64,000 bases of DNA from Clostridium saccharoperbutylacetonicum N1-4(HMT) (GCF_000340885.1 NC_020291.1:338501-402500); one strand, 5' to 3'. Positions 36,886-47,296 are shown, counted from the stretch's first letter. The notes: generated from the sequence alone by a model not told the origin. Numbers and translations: made by a program.

Positions 36886-37039
36886 AAAAAGTATATAATA
36901 CCTATTGAAATAGTAGGATATAAATTGGGGATTAGTTAATGTTAATAAACTAAAATGATTTATTAAAACAATAATTTGTAATACTAAATCATATTAGATT
37001 AATGCAATAATTAAAAAATAAAAAGGGGGATAAAATAAT

Positions 37040-38599
37040 ATGAAAAAAAGAATATTAGCATGTGTGCTTGCTGGGGTGCTTGCTGCAACCGCTCTTGTAG
37101 GATGCGGAGGTAGTGGACAAGCAGCTAAGACGGCAGCAGCAAAAACCTTTATATTTGCGCAAGGAGCAGATCCAAGAGGTCTTGATCCAGCTTTTGTTGA
37201 CGATGGAGAGTCAGCTAAAGTTATGTGTAATATATATGAAGGCTTAGTTAAATACGGGGATGATAATACAAGCGTTGAACCATGCTTAGCAGAAAAATGG
37301 GATATTAGTGCAGATGGCAAAGAGTATACTTTCCATCTTAGAAAAGGAGTTAAATTCCATGATGGAACTGATTTTAATGCAGATGCAGTTGTTAAATCAG
37401 TAAGTCGTCAATTACCTCCAAATGCAACAGATGATATGCCTTATGCTTCATTTACTTTTAATGGAGTTAAAAAGGTTGAAGCAGTTGATGCAAATACAGT
37501 TAAATTTACACTTGAGTCTGCTAATACACCATTTTTAGCAAATCTTGCAATGACACTTGCAGCTCCAATTGTAAGTCCAACTGCTCTTGAAAAAAATAAG
37601 GGTAATTTAAATGAGGCACCAGTTGGTACTGGACCATTTAAATTTGTTTCTTGGGAAAAGGGATCAAAAGTAACTCTTGAAAAGAATAATGATTACTGGG
37701 GCGAAAAAGCAAAACTTGATAAAGTAGTAATCAAGATTGATAAAGAAAATTCAGTAAGAGCTAGTGAACTTATGACTGGTGCAATTGATGCAATGGATGG
37801 ATTAGATCCAAGTGATGTTGATAAATTAAAAGAAAAGGGTATGAATATATTCTCTAAACCTGGAATGAATATAAATTATATGGCTTTTGATTGTGACAGA
37901 GCTCCATTTAATGATCCAAAGGTAAGAGAAGCTGTATCTTATGCAATTAATCGTAATGAATTAGTTCAATATTTATATCAAGGTTATGCAGATCCTGCAA
38001 AAACTATGTTACCTAATTTTATTGCTGGATATAAGGATGTAGCAGCATACGAATATAATCCAGAAAAAGCTAAACAAATGCTTAAAGATTTAGGAAAAGA
38101 AAATCTTAAAATTAAGATGATTACTTATTCTAATCCAAGACCTTATAACTCTGTTGGTGGACAAAAATTAGCAGAAGCGGTACAAAATTATTTAAGCAAA
38201 GTTGGTATTACTGCAACAATTGATGTATATCAATGGACTGAATATAAAGATAAAACTAAGCAAGGTGAAGGCGATATTAAATTCTATGGATGGAATGGTG
38301 ATAATGGAGATGCAGATAACTTCTTATCATTAGTTGATAGTAAAGAAATTGCTTCAAGTTTAAATGTTGCTAGATACACAAATCCAGAAGTTGATAAACT
38401 TTTAGCACAAGGTAAAGCTACACCAAATGGGGATGCTAGAAACGCAATATATGGACAACTTCAAGATATACTTGCAAAAGAGGCACCATGGGTTAACATT
38501 TCATATGCTAAATCAATGGCAGCTTCATCAGCAAAGGTTAAGAATTTCAGTGTTCATCCAACAGGTTCAGTTTTCTTCCAAAAGGTTGATAAAGAATAA
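37040..38599 (+). CDS. Peptide/nickel-type ABC transporter substrate-binding lipoprotein
   Basis: 519 residues, solute-binding family 5. The signal peptide ends in a lipobox (LVGC, Cys22), so the protein is lipid-anchored outside the membrane. Family landmarks are LVKYGDDNTSVEPCLAEKW, YTFHLRKGVKFHDGT and GTGPFKFVSWEKGS. It delivers oligopeptides (dipeptides most likely) to the DppBC channel encoded next. The ribosome site AAAGGGGGA precedes ATG 37040. A hairpin after the stop probably lowers read-through into the downstream genes. Confidence 0.93.
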   Translation: MKKRILACVLAGVLAATALVGCGGSGQAAKTAAAKTFIFAQGADPRGLDPAFVDDGESAKVMCNIYEGLVKYGDDNTSVEPCLAEKWDISADGKEYTFHLRKGVKFHDGTDFNADAVVKSVSRQLPPNATDDMPYASFTFNGVKKVEAVDANTVKFTLESANTPFLANLAMTLAAPIVSPTALEKNKGNLNEAPVGTGPFKFVSWEKGSKVTLEKNNDYWGEKAKLDKVVIKIDKENSVRASELMTGAIDAMDGLDPSDVDKLKEKGMNIFSKPGMNINYMAFDCDRAPFNDPKVREAVSYAINRNELVQYLYQGYADPAKTMLPNFIAGYKDVAAYEYNPEKAKQMLKDLGKENLKIKMITYSNPRPYNSVGGQKLAEAVQNYLSKVGITATIDVYQWTEYKDKTKQGEGDIKFYGWNGDNGDADNFLSLVDSKEIASSLNVARYTNPEVDKLLAQGKATPNGDARNAIYGQLQDILAKEAPWVNISYAKSMAASSAKVKNFSVHPTGSVFFQKVDKE

Positions 38600-38613
38600 T
38601 TATTACTTTAACT

Positions 38614-38637
38614 AAGCTCCGGCAGAAGTCGGAGCTT
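38614..38637 (+). terminator. Intercistronic hairpin after the binding-protein gene
   Basis: AAGCTCCG-gcagaagt-CGGAGCTT: GC-rich for this genome but followed by TCC rather than a T-run. Likely an attenuating or mRNA-stabilising hairpin that lets the binding protein be made in excess over the permease. Confidence 0.6.
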
Positions 38638-38770
38638 TCCAATTAAGGTACATGAAACAAAATAATCAATTTAAGATGCGATGTATAATATTTTTCATCA
38701 GAAGAGATTTTATGCGTGCATAACTTGATATTTTTGAATGTACCCAATACATATTCAAAGAGGTGAGGTT

Positions 38771-39775
38771 ATGTTTAAGTATTTTATAAAGAGATTATTA
38801 TTGTTAATACCAGTAGTTATTGGAGTTTCAATCCTAGTATTTTTAATAATGCATGTATTTTCAACAGATCCTACGTCAATAATTTTAGGTCAGCATGCTA
38901 GCCAAGAACAAATAGATGCTTTGAGACAGCAATTAGGATTAAATGATCCTTTGTATGTTCAGTACTTTAAATTTATAGGTGGTATTATTACAGGAGATTT
39001 TGGTACATCTCTTATAACTAAAAGTTCTGTGGCTACTGAGATTTTCTCAAGATTTCCTGCAACTATCGAACTTGCAATACTTTCTATAATAGTAGCATCT
39101 ATTGTAGGTATAACACTTGGAGTTATTTCAGCTGTAAAGCAAAATTCGATTTTAGATTATCTTTGTATGGGGACATCTTTAGTTGGGGTATCTATGCCTA
39201 TATTTTGGCTTGGATTACTATTGATAGTTTTATTTTCAGTAGTATTGGGATGGTTTCCTGTATCAGGTAGAGCAACTATAGGGTTAGAGCCAGATAAGAT
39301 TACTGGACTTTATCTTCTAGATAGCTTGATTTCAGGTAATATAGCTGCTTTTATTGATTCTTTAGAACACTTAGTGTTACCTGTGATAGCACTTTCATCA
39401 TATTCTACTGCGATTATTGCTCGTATGACACGTTCTACTATGCTTGAAGTTTTAGGACAAGATTACATTAGAACTGCAAGATCTAAAGGATTAGCTGAAA
39501 AAATAGTTATAAAAGGTCACGGTTTAAGAAATGCTTTAATCCCAGTAGCAACTGTTATTGGACTCCAATTAGGATCTTTGCTTGGAGGAGCTGTTTTAAC
39601 GGAAGCAGTTTTTTCGTGGCCAGGAATAGGAAGCTATACAATTGATGCTATTTTAAAGTCAGATTATCCTGTGGTACAAGGGGCTGTTATGATAATGGCT
39701 ATTATATTTGTTTTAGTAAATTTATTTGTTGATTTACTTTATGCATTTATAGATCCTCGTATTAAATATTCTTAA
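38771..39775 (+). CDS. Peptide ABC transporter permease, DppB type
   Basis: 334 residues with six membrane helices and the EAA-type coupling loop (DYIRTARSKGLAEKIV, KGHGLRNALIPVAT). The start is ATG 38771 (MFKYFIKRLL), just after AGAGGTGAGG; an upstream in-frame ATG at 38738 has no ribosome site. It forms the channel with the DppC-type partner 15 bases downstream. Confidence 0.95.
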   Translation: MFKYFIKRLLLLIPVVIGVSILVFLIMHVFSTDPTSIILGQHASQEQIDALRQQLGLNDPLYVQYFKFIGGIITGDFGTSLITKSSVATEIFSRFPATIELAILSIIVASIVGITLGVISAVKQNSILDYLCMGTSLVGVSMPIFWLGLLLIVLFSVVLGWFPVSGRATIGLEPDKITGLYLLDSLISGNIAAFIDSLEHLVLPVIALSSYSTAIIARMTRSTMLEVLGQDYIRTARSKGLAEKIVIKGHGLRNALIPVATVIGLQLGSLLGGAVLTEAVFSWPGIGSYTIDAILKSDYPVVQGAVMIMAIIFVLVNLFVDLLYAFIDPRIKYS

Positions 39776-39790
39776 AGATGGAGGCATTTT

Positions 39791-40675
39791 ATGGAGACGA
39801 TCAATTTAAATTATCAAGAAGAAAAAAAATCATTATTGAAAAGATTTAAGAAATTTATGGGATTAGTCATTTCAAATAGAGCTGCACTTGTTGGATTAAT
39901 TGTTATTGTAGTAATAGTGCTGGTTGCTATTTTAGGAAGTTTTATAATGCCTTATGATCCTAATACTGGTGAACTATCAAGTTCACTTCAAACTCCATCA
40001 GCTTCACATTTTTTTGGAACAGATGAACAAGGAAGAGATATTTTCTCAAGGGTAATTGATGGTACTAAAATTTCACTTAGAGTTGGTATAGTTGCTGTAG
40101 CTATTGCTTTATCAATTGGAACTGTAGTTGGTTCAATTTGTGGATATTTTGGAGGAAGGCTTGATATGTTCTTAATGAGAATTATGGATATAATTTTGGC
40201 ATTCCCATCATTATTACTTGCAATTGCATTTATGGCAGCTTTAGGTAGAGGAATTGATAAAGCTGTTATTGCAATTAGTATAGTTACTATTCCTGAATAT
40301 GCACGTATAGTACGTGGTTGTGTGTTATCAGTAAGAGAAAGTGAATATGTACAAGCAGCGAAGGCAATTGGAAATAATGATTTTGTTATAATTTTTAAAC
40401 ATGTACTTCCAAATATTTTATCGCCAATAATTGTTCGTGCAACACTTGGAATTTCAGGTGCAATCTTAGATGCTTCAGCATTAGGCTTTTTGGGACTTGG
40501 AGTTCAGCCACCATATGCTGAATGGGGAACAATGCTTGGTTCAGGTAGAACTTATTTCTTTAATGCACCACACATAATTTTATTCCCAGGTCTTGCTATT
40601 ACAATTACTGTACTTGCATTTAACTTACTCGGGGATGGGCTTAGAGATGCACTTGATCCTAAGCTAAACGCTTAA
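39791..40675 (+). CDS. Peptide ABC transporter permease, DppC type
   Basis: 294 residues. It has the N-terminal OppC segment with one helix (residues ~25-55), the FGTDEQGRDIFSRVIDGTKI signature, and a core of five helices with the EAA loop (YVQAAKAIGNNDFVIIFKHV). It pairs with DppB. The ribosome site GATGGAGG precedes ATG 39791. The ATPase gene follows by 13 bases. Confidence 0.95.
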   Translation: METINLNYQEEKKSLLKRFKKFMGLVISNRAALVGLIVIVVIVLVAILGSFIMPYDPNTGELSSSLQTPSASHFFGTDEQGRDIFSRVIDGTKISLRVGIVAVAIALSIGTVVGSICGYFGGRLDMFLMRIMDIILAFPSLLLAIAFMAALGRGIDKAVIAISIVTIPEYARIVRGCVLSVRESEYVQAAKAIGNNDFVIIFKHVLPNILSPIIVRATLGISGAILDASALGFLGLGVQPPYAEWGTMLGSGRTYFFNAPHIILFPGLAITITVLAFNLLGDGLRDALDPKLNA

Positions 40676-40688
40676 GGAGGGATAGATT

Positions 40689-41666
40689 ATGTTACTTGAA
40701 ATAAAGAACTTAAAGACAGAATTTAAAACTAAAAAAGGAACTGTTTGTGCTGTAAATGGTGTTGATTTTAGTGTAAATAAAGGTGAAGTTGTAGCAATTG
40801 TTGGAGAATCAGGTAGTGGAAAAAGTGTTACATCGCTTTCGGTAATGAGACTTCATTCAAAAACTACAAAAACAAGTGTTACTGGAGAAGTGTCATTTAA
40901 GGGTGAAAATTTATTGGATAAATCGGAAAAAGAAATGCAAGAGATGCGTGGTAAAATGCTCTCTATGATATTTCAAGAGCCTATGACCTCTTTGAATCCA
41001 GTATTTACAATAGGAAGGCAAATTTCAGAAGCTATTATTAAGCATGATAAAGTGAGCAAAGCTGAAGCAAAAAATAGATCAATCGAGATGTTAAGATTGG
41101 TTGGAATACCATCACCAGAAACGAGAGTTAACAACTATCCTCATCAACTAAGTGGTGGTATGAGGCAGAGAGTTATGATAGCTATGGCTCTTAGTTGTAA
41201 TCCAGAACTTTTAATTGCCGATGAACCTACAACTGCATTAGACGTTACAATACAAGCTCAAATTCTTGATCTTATGCTTGATTTAAAAGAAAAGTTGGGA
41301 ACAGCTATTCTTCTTATAACTCATGACTTAGGGGTTGTAGCAGAGGTAGCAGACAAGGTTGTTGTAATGTATTGCGGAAGAGTGGTTGAAAAAGCTGAAG
41401 TTAAAGAACTATTCGGTAATCCAAGGCATCCTTATACTAAGGGACTTCTTAATTCGATTCCTAAAATAGATGAAGAGGCTGAAAGATTATTTATCATACC
41501 TGGTACTGTTCCGAATCCTTTGAACTTACCTTCAGGCTGTGCTTTTAGAGATAGATGTCCAGATTGTATGGAAAAATGCAAAAAAGAACAACCTCCGTTA
41601 TATAATTTAAATGGTAGAGAAGTTCGTTGTTTCTTATATGAAGAGGAGGATAAAGCAAATGGATAA
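40689..41666 (+). CDS. Peptide ABC transporter ATPase, DppD/OppD type
   Basis: 325 residues. Walker A GESGSGKSV, Q-loop FQEPMTSLNP, signature LSGGMRQR, Walker B LLIADEPTTALD and the switch His in LLITHDLG. The C-terminal oligopeptide-transporter domain has the cysteine motif CAFRDRCPDCMEKC, which can hold an Fe-S cluster in related proteins. The ribosome site AAGGAGGG precedes ATG 40689. Its end overlaps the next ATPase gene by eight bases. Confidence 0.95.
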   Translation: MLLEIKNLKTEFKTKKGTVCAVNGVDFSVNKGEVVAIVGESGSGKSVTSLSVMRLHSKTTKTSVTGEVSFKGENLLDKSEKEMQEMRGKMLSMIFQEPMTSLNPVFTIGRQISEAIIKHDKVSKAEAKNRSIEMLRLVGIPSPETRVNNYPHQLSGGMRQRVMIAMALSCNPELLIADEPTTALDVTIQAQILDLMLDLKEKLGTAILLITHDLGVVAEVADKVVVMYCGRVVEKAEVKELFGNPRHPYTKGLLNSIPKIDEEAERLFIIPGTVPNPLNLPSGCAFRDRCPDCMEKCKKEQPPLYNLNGREVRCFLYEEEDKANG

Positions 41667-42633
41667 GGAAAAATTAATGGAAATAAAAAATTTAAAAAAA
41701 TATTTTCCTGTGGGATCTTCAGGCTTTTTCCAAAAACCTGCTTACGTTCAAGCGGTTGACGATGTTACTTTTGATATCTATAAAGGAGAAACTTTAGGTA
41801 TAGTTGGAGAATCTGGTTGTGGTAAGTCGACTATGGGAAGACTTCTTGTGACATTACTCGATTCTACCTCTGGAGAAATATTATTTGAAGGAAAAGAAGT
41901 GCATACTATTCGCAAAAGCAATAGAAAAGATATAAGTAAGAATATACAAATTATATTCCAAGATCCATATGCTTCTTTAAATCCTAGAATGACAATTGGA
42001 GATATAATAAGAGAGCCTATGAGAATTAATGGTATTGCAAGTGGTGATGAATTAGAAAAAAAACTTGATACTCTTTTAAGTCAAGTTGGACTTGCTTCAT
42101 ATCATAAGGACAGATACCCACATGAATTCAGTGGTGGACAAAGACAAAGGGTTGGGATAGCTCGTGCTATTTCAGTGAATCCTAAACTTATTGTTTGTGA
42201 TGAGGCTGTTTCGGCTCTTGATGTATCAATTCAAGCCCAAATATTAAATCTTTTGGATGACCTTCAAAAAGATTTAGGTTTTACGTATCTTTTTATAGCT
42301 CATGGATTAAATGTTGTTAAACATATAAGTGATAGAGTAGGTGTAATGTATCTTGGCAAGTTGGTTGAACTTGCAGAGGTAGATAAGTTGTACTCAACGC
42401 CAATGCATCCATATACACAGGCATTACTTTCAGCAATACCAATTCCTAATCCAGAGAAGAAAAAAGAGAGGATTATTTTAACTGGTGATGTACCAAGTCC
42501 AATAAATCCACCAGCAGGATGTAGATTTCATACTAGATGCTCAAAATGTATGGATGTATGTAAACAGACAGAGCCGCTATTAGTTGAATTAGAATCAGGC
42601 CATAAGGTAGCGTGTCACTTGTATAATAAATAA
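41659..42633 (+). CDS. Peptide ABC transporter ATPase, DppF/OppF type
   Basis: 324 residues. Walker A GESGCGKSTMG, Q-loop FQDPYASLNP, signature FSGGQRQR, Walker B LIVCDEAVSALD. The switch region reads FIAHGLNVV (His kept, following Asp replaced by Gly), a small departure from the usual HDL. The C-terminus has the CRFHTRCSKCMDVC motif. The start is ATG 41659, nine bases after AGGAGG, so it is translationally coupled to DppD. The two ATPases form a heterodimer. Last gene of the operon. Confidence 0.95.
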   Translation: MDKEKLMEIKNLKKYFPVGSSGFFQKPAYVQAVDDVTFDIYKGETLGIVGESGCGKSTMGRLLVTLLDSTSGEILFEGKEVHTIRKSNRKDISKNIQIIFQDPYASLNPRMTIGDIIREPMRINGIASGDELEKKLDTLLSQVGLASYHKDRYPHEFSGGQRQRVGIARAISVNPKLIVCDEAVSALDVSIQAQILNLLDDLQKDLGFTYLFIAHGLNVVKHISDRVGVMYLGKLVELAEVDKLYSTPMHPYTQALLSAIPIPNPEKKKERIILTGDVPSPINPPAGCRFHTRCSKCMDVCKQTEPLLVELESGHKVACHLYNK

Positions 42634-42641
42634 ATTATTAG

Positions 42642-42690
42642 AAACTGCTTATAAATTAGAATTTCAATTGTAGTTTATAAGCAGTTTTTT
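42642..42690 (+). terminator. Terminator of the peptide transporter operon
   Basis: A perfect stem, AAACTGCTTATAAA / TTTATAAGCAGTTT, with an 18-base loop, then a T-run. 42700-42900 holds no gene I can support. Confidence 0.9.
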
Positions 42691-42906
42691 TGTTGTAAAA
42701 AAATGTGTTTTACAGCTATTTTGAGTAAAAGTGCAAAAAGTACAAAAAACTACATTCCATAAGTATCCATTTGAGATGTTCATATGAAAAAATGTAAAGT
42801 AATATATAAAAATGTCGATATATATATAAGAGGATAACGCTGGAGGAGTTAAAATTATCCAAATTTTGATTAAATAAAATTTAATGTAAGGGAACGGAAA
42901 AATGAT

Positions 42907-44013
42907 ATGGGTAACAGTAATGGAAAAATTTTGATTGTTGATGATGCTTTGTTCAACATTAGAATTGTAACCAATATACTTGAACATGCTGGATACGAGA
43001 TCCATAGTGTTAATTCAGGCATAAGAGCTATTATTGAATTAAGGAATAATAAATACGATTTAATTCTTTTAGATGTAGTTATGCCGGAAATGGATGGTTA
43101 TAAAGTCAATAAAGTACTTAAGCAGAACAAAAATACAAAAGATATACCAATTATTTTTTTGACAGCCAGAGGTGATAGCAACAGTGTAGTAAAAGCATTA
43201 GATGATGGCGCGGTAGATTTTATCACAAAGCCATTTAATGAAAAAGAATTATTATCTCGAATCAGAGTACAATTAGAGTTGCAACATACAAGAAAAAAAT
43301 TGGAGGAGACAAATGCAACAAAAGATAAATTCTTTTCTATAATAGGTCATGATTTAAAGAATCCAATTGGAGCAATTAGAGGATTAGCTGAGGAGTTAGT
43401 ACAAAATATTGATCAATTTGATATTGATGAAGTAAATGATTTTTCGATAAGAATATTAAAAAATTCAGAAAAGGTATGTCAGTTATTAGAAGATATACTT
43501 CAATGGTCAAGGCTTCAAGGTAATAAGATTGAGTACAAGCCTTCGGCATTAAATTTAGCAGAAGTAATAGATACAAGTGTTACACTTCTTTCATTAAATG
43601 CAAAGAAAAAAAATATAAATATTAAAATGCTGATTAAAGAGGAGATTAAAGTATTTGCAGATTATAATATGTTAAATACTGTTATTAGGAATCTTATTTC
43701 TAATGCTATTAAATTTACCTATGATAATGGAGAAATTATTGTTTCAGCTTATAATGATGGGGATTTGATTTTAATCTCTGTAGAGGATAATGGAGTAGGA
43801 ATGCAGCAAGAAAACATAGAAAAACTGTTTAATATAGGTTCGAATTTTAGTACAAAAGGAACTCAAAAAGAGGAAGGAACAGGTCTTGGACTTATACTAT
43901 GTAAAGAATTTGTTGAAAGAAATGGTGGGAGTATTTTTGTTGAGAGTGAATATGGAAAAGGTAGCTGTTTTTCATTTACAGTTCCCCAATATATGGTGAA
44001 TCAAGATGAGTAA
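42907..44013 (+). CDS. Receiver-histidine kinase hybrid (REC-HisKA-HATPase)
   Basis: 368 residues, no membrane segment. An N-terminal receiver (acidic Asp12/Asp13, phospho-acceptor Asp56 in LLDVVMPEMDG, Lys108 in ITKPF) leads into HisKA with His148 (IIGHDLKNP) and a complete HATPase domain (N box NLISNAIKF, G1 VEDNGVGM, G2 GTGLGL). It is a soluble kinase that takes its input by phosphorylation rather than by direct sensing. The ATG at 42907 is chosen; a second ATG at 42902 is out of frame. Its end overlaps the flippase gene by eight bases, tying the kinase to glycan export. Confidence 0.9.
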   Translation: MGNSNGKILIVDDALFNIRIVTNILEHAGYEIHSVNSGIRAIIELRNNKYDLILLDVVMPEMDGYKVNKVLKQNKNTKDIPIIFLTARGDSNSVVKALDDGAVDFITKPFNEKELLSRIRVQLELQHTRKKLEETNATKDKFFSIIGHDLKNPIGAIRGLAEELVQNIDQFDIDEVNDFSIRILKNSEKVCQLLEDILQWSRLQGNKIEYKPSALNLAEVIDTSVTLLSLNAKKKNINIKMLIKEEIKVFADYNMLNTVIRNLISNAIKFTYDNGEIIVSAYNDGDLILISVEDNGVGMQQENIEKLFNIGSNFSTKGTQKEEGTGLGLILCKEFVERNGGSIFVESEYGKGSCFSFTVPQYMVNQDE

Positions 44014-45214
44014 TAGAGTAAAAAAATATCAAGCAATGCTTTTTCCTGTTTTTGATATAGCACTAAATGGATTGAATTATTTCTTTCAAATTTTCATTAG
44101 TTGGTATTTGATACCTGAAAATTATGGTGTATTGAACTCATTACTTTCATTTTTAGCAATTATTTTAGTCGTAGGAATTGCATTTCAAACTTACACTGCA
44201 AAAGAAGTTGCTAAAGGTAAGCTGAAGGAGGTTAATATTGAGGGAATATTTAAAACTTCAATATTTTATATGAGTGTAGTATTTGCAATTTTATTAATCA
44301 CTAGTCCTCTTATTCATGGGTTTACGAGAGGAAGTTATTCAGCAATTATCCTTATAATGATAATTTCACTTGTGAATATACTTTTAAGTATTTCGAGAGG
44401 TATATTTCAAGGTTCAGAGGAATTTTTTAATTTAAATAAAAGTTTTTATATAGAGGTAATTTCCAAAATGCTATTCATATTGGTGGCGATAAGGTTATTC
44501 CGTAATGTTGAGGTTATTTTAATTTCAATTCTTGTAGGAATGACAATATCATTAATATATGGATTAATAAAGAATAGGACTAAGTTTAAAATAAATAGAA
44601 GTAGTTTTAAAGAGATAACAATAAAAGAGCATTACTTAAAAATCGTAAAAGTCATAATAGCAAATTTTTTCTTTTATTTTTTTACTTCTATTGATATGAT
44701 AATGGTTAATTTTTATTTGCCAAAGGAATCAGGTATATATGCAGTAGTATTGAAATATAGTCAAGTTCTTCAATTTGTATCTTTAAGTATAATGACTGTA
44801 TTTGTAACTATGCTAAGCAACAGCTTAAATAATAAAGCGGAATTCGATAATAAAGTAAGAAAGTTATTTGCTTTAATTTTAGTTTTGAGTATTGGGACAG
44901 TGATTTTTTATAAATTAGTGGCGCCATACACTGTTGAGATGTTTTTTGGAGCTATATATAAGGAAGCTAGAGATTACCTTTGGATGGGTGTAGTACCATA
45001 TATTTTTATGATATATACTTTTTTAATAATAAATATAAATGTTATTTTAGAAAGAACAAGATATTTATGGATTCTATTTATTGGAGCAATTCTTATTACA
45101 ATTCTTATTACAATTTTTCATAGTAATATCCAAAGTATTTTTATAATTGAATCGATTTTTTATTTTTCTTTAATGACAATTTTATTAATCCAATTTAAAG
45201 TTGAAAGGAGATAA
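44006..45214 (+). CDS. Polysaccharide flippase (Wzx/PST-type, MOP superfamily)
   Basis: 402 residues with about twelve membrane helices in the arrangement of O-antigen/polysaccharide flippases (FQIFISWYLIPENYGVLNSL near the N-terminus). It is expected to flip lipid-linked saccharide units across the membrane. Its start lies inside the end of the upstream kinase gene. The GT4 gene starts right after it, its ribosome site being inside this gene's last codons. The substrate is unknown. Confidence 0.82.
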   Translation: MSNRVKKYQAMLFPVFDIALNGLNYFFQIFISWYLIPENYGVLNSLLSFLAIILVVGIAFQTYTAKEVAKGKLKEVNIEGIFKTSIFYMSVVFAILLITSPLIHGFTRGSYSAIILIMIISLVNILLSISRGIFQGSEEFFNLNKSFYIEVISKMLFILVAIRLFRNVEVILISILVGMTISLIYGLIKNRTKFKINRSSFKEITIKEHYLKIVKVIIANFFFYFFTSIDMIMVNFYLPKESGIYAVVLKYSQVLQFVSLSIMTVFVTMLSNSLNNKAEFDNKVRKLFALILVLSIGTVIFYKLVAPYTVEMFFGAIYKEARDYLWMGVVPYIFMIYTFLIININVILERTRYLWILFIGAILITILITIFHSNIQSIFIIESIFYFSLMTILLIQFKVERR

Positions 45215-45218
45215 TCTT

Positions 45219-46388
45219 GTGGATATAAATGACTATAAGCTAGAAAAGAGTGAAAAAATAACTTTGCTATTTCTTTCGTGGAGAGATATAAAGGCACCAA
45301 AGAAAGGTGGAGCAGAGGTTTATACACATGAAATGTTAAAAAGAATAAACTTTGATAAATATAGAATTATACATTTTTCTCCAAGCTTTCAAGGTGGGAA
45401 AGAAATTGAAAACATTGATAATATTACTTATATTAGAAGCGGAAATGCATTTTCTGTTATAGGGGATGCTAGAAAATATTATAAAGCTAATGAGGAGAAT
45501 ATTAATTTTGTAGTTGATCAATGTAATACTCATAGGTTTTTTACAAAGTTTTGGGTTGAAGCTAAAAAAAGAATATTTTTTATTCATCAGCTCACTAGAG
45601 AAATATGGTTCATGAATGCAAAATTCCCAGTAAGCGCAATTGGGTATATTACAGAAACTCCTTTTTTAAAACTTTCTAAAAATGATTATACTATGACAGT
45701 TTCAGAATCTACAAAGAAAGATTTGATAAAGATTGGATTTAATATTGATAAAGTGAGGATACTTCCAGAAGGAATAGAGTTTACACATTGGAAGAAAGAA
45801 GAATTTAAAGAGAAAGAAGAATGTCCAACATTTATTTATGTTGGAAGATTCGTTAATTATAAAGGAATTGATGCCTGTGTACTTGCATTTGCGCAAATAA
45901 AAAAAGAATATCCAAAAGCTAAGCTTTATATTGTAGGGAAGAAGAATGAAAGCTATATTGAAAGAAATCTTAAGCCAATTTTTAAAGAAGGAAATATTAC
46001 ATATGGTGGAGAAGGAGACAATAAGGACGTAACGTTGTTTGGCTTCGTGAGTGAGGAAAGAAAACTGGAGTTAATGAGTAAGTCGCATGCACTTATATTC
46101 CCATCACAAAGAGAAGGCTGGGGACTTATTGTAACTGAAGCAGCGGCAGTAGGTACACCTAGCATAGTATATAATTCCCCAGGAATAGTTGATGCTGTAG
46201 ATTATGGAAATGCGGGATATCTATGTGAAGAAAATAATGTTCAAAATATTTATACTAATATGAAAGCAGTTATAGAAGATAAAAAAGATTATGAAAAACA
46301 TATAGAAAGTGCATATGAATATTCACTTAAGTTTCATTGGGATGAAACGGCAAAAAGCTTTGATAAATTTATAGATGATATAATATAA
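45219..46388 (+). CDS. Glycosyltransferase family 4
   Basis: 389 residues with the GT-B fold. The N-terminal KKGGAEVYTHEMLKRI segment and the C-terminal GT4 signature (FVGRFVNYKG-like strand, then PSQREGWGLIVTEAAAVGTP with the E-x7-E motif) are clear. It retains the anomeric configuration and uses a nucleotide sugar, probably adding a hexose to a lipid-linked intermediate on the cytoplasmic face. The start is GTG 45219, eight bases after AAAGGAG. It is the third gene of the kinase-flippase-GT operon. Confidence 0.88.
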   Translation: MDINDYKLEKSEKITLLFLSWRDIKAPKKGGAEVYTHEMLKRINFDKYRIIHFSPSFQGGKEIENIDNITYIRSGNAFSVIGDARKYYKANEENINFVVDQCNTHRFFTKFWVEAKKRIFFIHQLTREIWFMNAKFPVSAIGYITETPFLKLSKNDYTMTVSESTKKDLIKIGFNIDKVRILPEGIEFTHWKKEEFKEKEECPTFIYVGRFVNYKGIDACVLAFAQIKKEYPKAKLYIVGKKNESYIERNLKPIFKEGNITYGGEGDNKDVTLFGFVSEERKLELMSKSHALIFPSQREGWGLIVTEAAAVGTPSIVYNSPGIVDAVDYGNAGYLCEENNVQNIYTNMKAVIEDKKDYEKHIESAYEYSLKFHWDETAKSFDKFIDDII

Positions 46389-46411
46389 ATAAGACAGGGA
46401 GGCAATAAATT

Positions 46412-47296
46412 ATGAGTAAGAGAGTTTCTATAATCTTTTCAACATATAATAGTTCAGACTATGTAGTAAAATGTTTAAAAAGCTGTCTTTGTCAAAATTA
46501 TGAGGATTTGTTTGTGATAGTTGCTGATGATGGTTCTACTGATAATACTATAGATAAGATGAACGAAGCGGCAAAAGGCTATAATAATTTTAAAGTTATT
46601 CCTCTTCCACATGGAGAGAGAGGAATAGCAAGGTTTAAGGCAATAGAAATGGCAAAGGAATTAAATTCAGATTACATTTACATAATTGATTCAGATATGA
46701 TTCTTAAAGATAATCTTATAAAAGATTGTATTGATTTCTTTGATAAAAATGAAAAGGTTGGAGGGCTTATTGTTCCAGAAATTTCGTTTTCCGATTATAC
46801 TAATTTTTATTCAAAGGTTAAAGTTTTTGAGAGAAATATTATAAATAATGCAGGTGAGGATATTGGAAGTAATTCTGTTGAAGCAGCAAGATTTTGGAGA
46901 ATAAAGGAATATGATTCAACAGGAGGAATTAATATAAATCAAATTTCTTTCGAGGAAACACAGCCTACCATAAGGTATATTGAAAATGGAGGAATAATAA
47001 AGCGAGCAATATTTACGCAAATTCACCATAATGAGAAAAAAGCAACATTGAAAGGAATTGTTCAGAAAAAGAAATATTATTTTAGTGTCATGAATAAGAC
47101 AATTGAGAGTGAAGAAGGCGGCTTGAAGAAGACACTTTCAAGGTGGTATTTTTTTAGACCTGTATTGTATAGAAAAGAAAATCTTAAGAAATATATAAAA
47201 AGTCCATTGTTAACCCTAGGGATGATTTATATGTATGTAATCTTATCCTTTATAGGAGTTATAGAAATAATTAAATCAAAAGTAATAAAGAAATAA
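46412..47296 (+). CDS. Glycosyltransferase family 2
   Basis: 294 residues. GT-A fold with VSIIFSTYNSSDYV at the start, ADDGSTDNT, and the metal-binding IDSDMIL (D-x-D). A C-terminal hydrophobic segment (about 265-290) probably anchors it to the membrane. It likely works with the flippase and GT4 upstream on the same surface glycan. The ribosome site AGGGAGGC precedes ATG 46412. Last gene of its operon; the stop codon lies in the shared terminator. Confidence 0.88.
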   Translation: MSKRVSIIFSTYNSSDYVVKCLKSCLCQNYEDLFVIVADDGSTDNTIDKMNEAAKGYNNFKVIPLPHGERGIARFKAIEMAKELNSDYIYIIDSDMILKDNLIKDCIDFFDKNEKVGGLIVPEISFSDYTNFYSKVKVFERNIINNAGEDIGSNSVEAARFWRIKEYDSTGGININQISFEETQPTIRYIENGGIIKRAIFTQIHHNEKKATLKGIVQKKKYYFSVMNKTIESEEGGLKKTLSRWYFFRPVLYRKENLKKYIKSPLLTLGMIYMYVILSFIGVIEIIKSKVIKK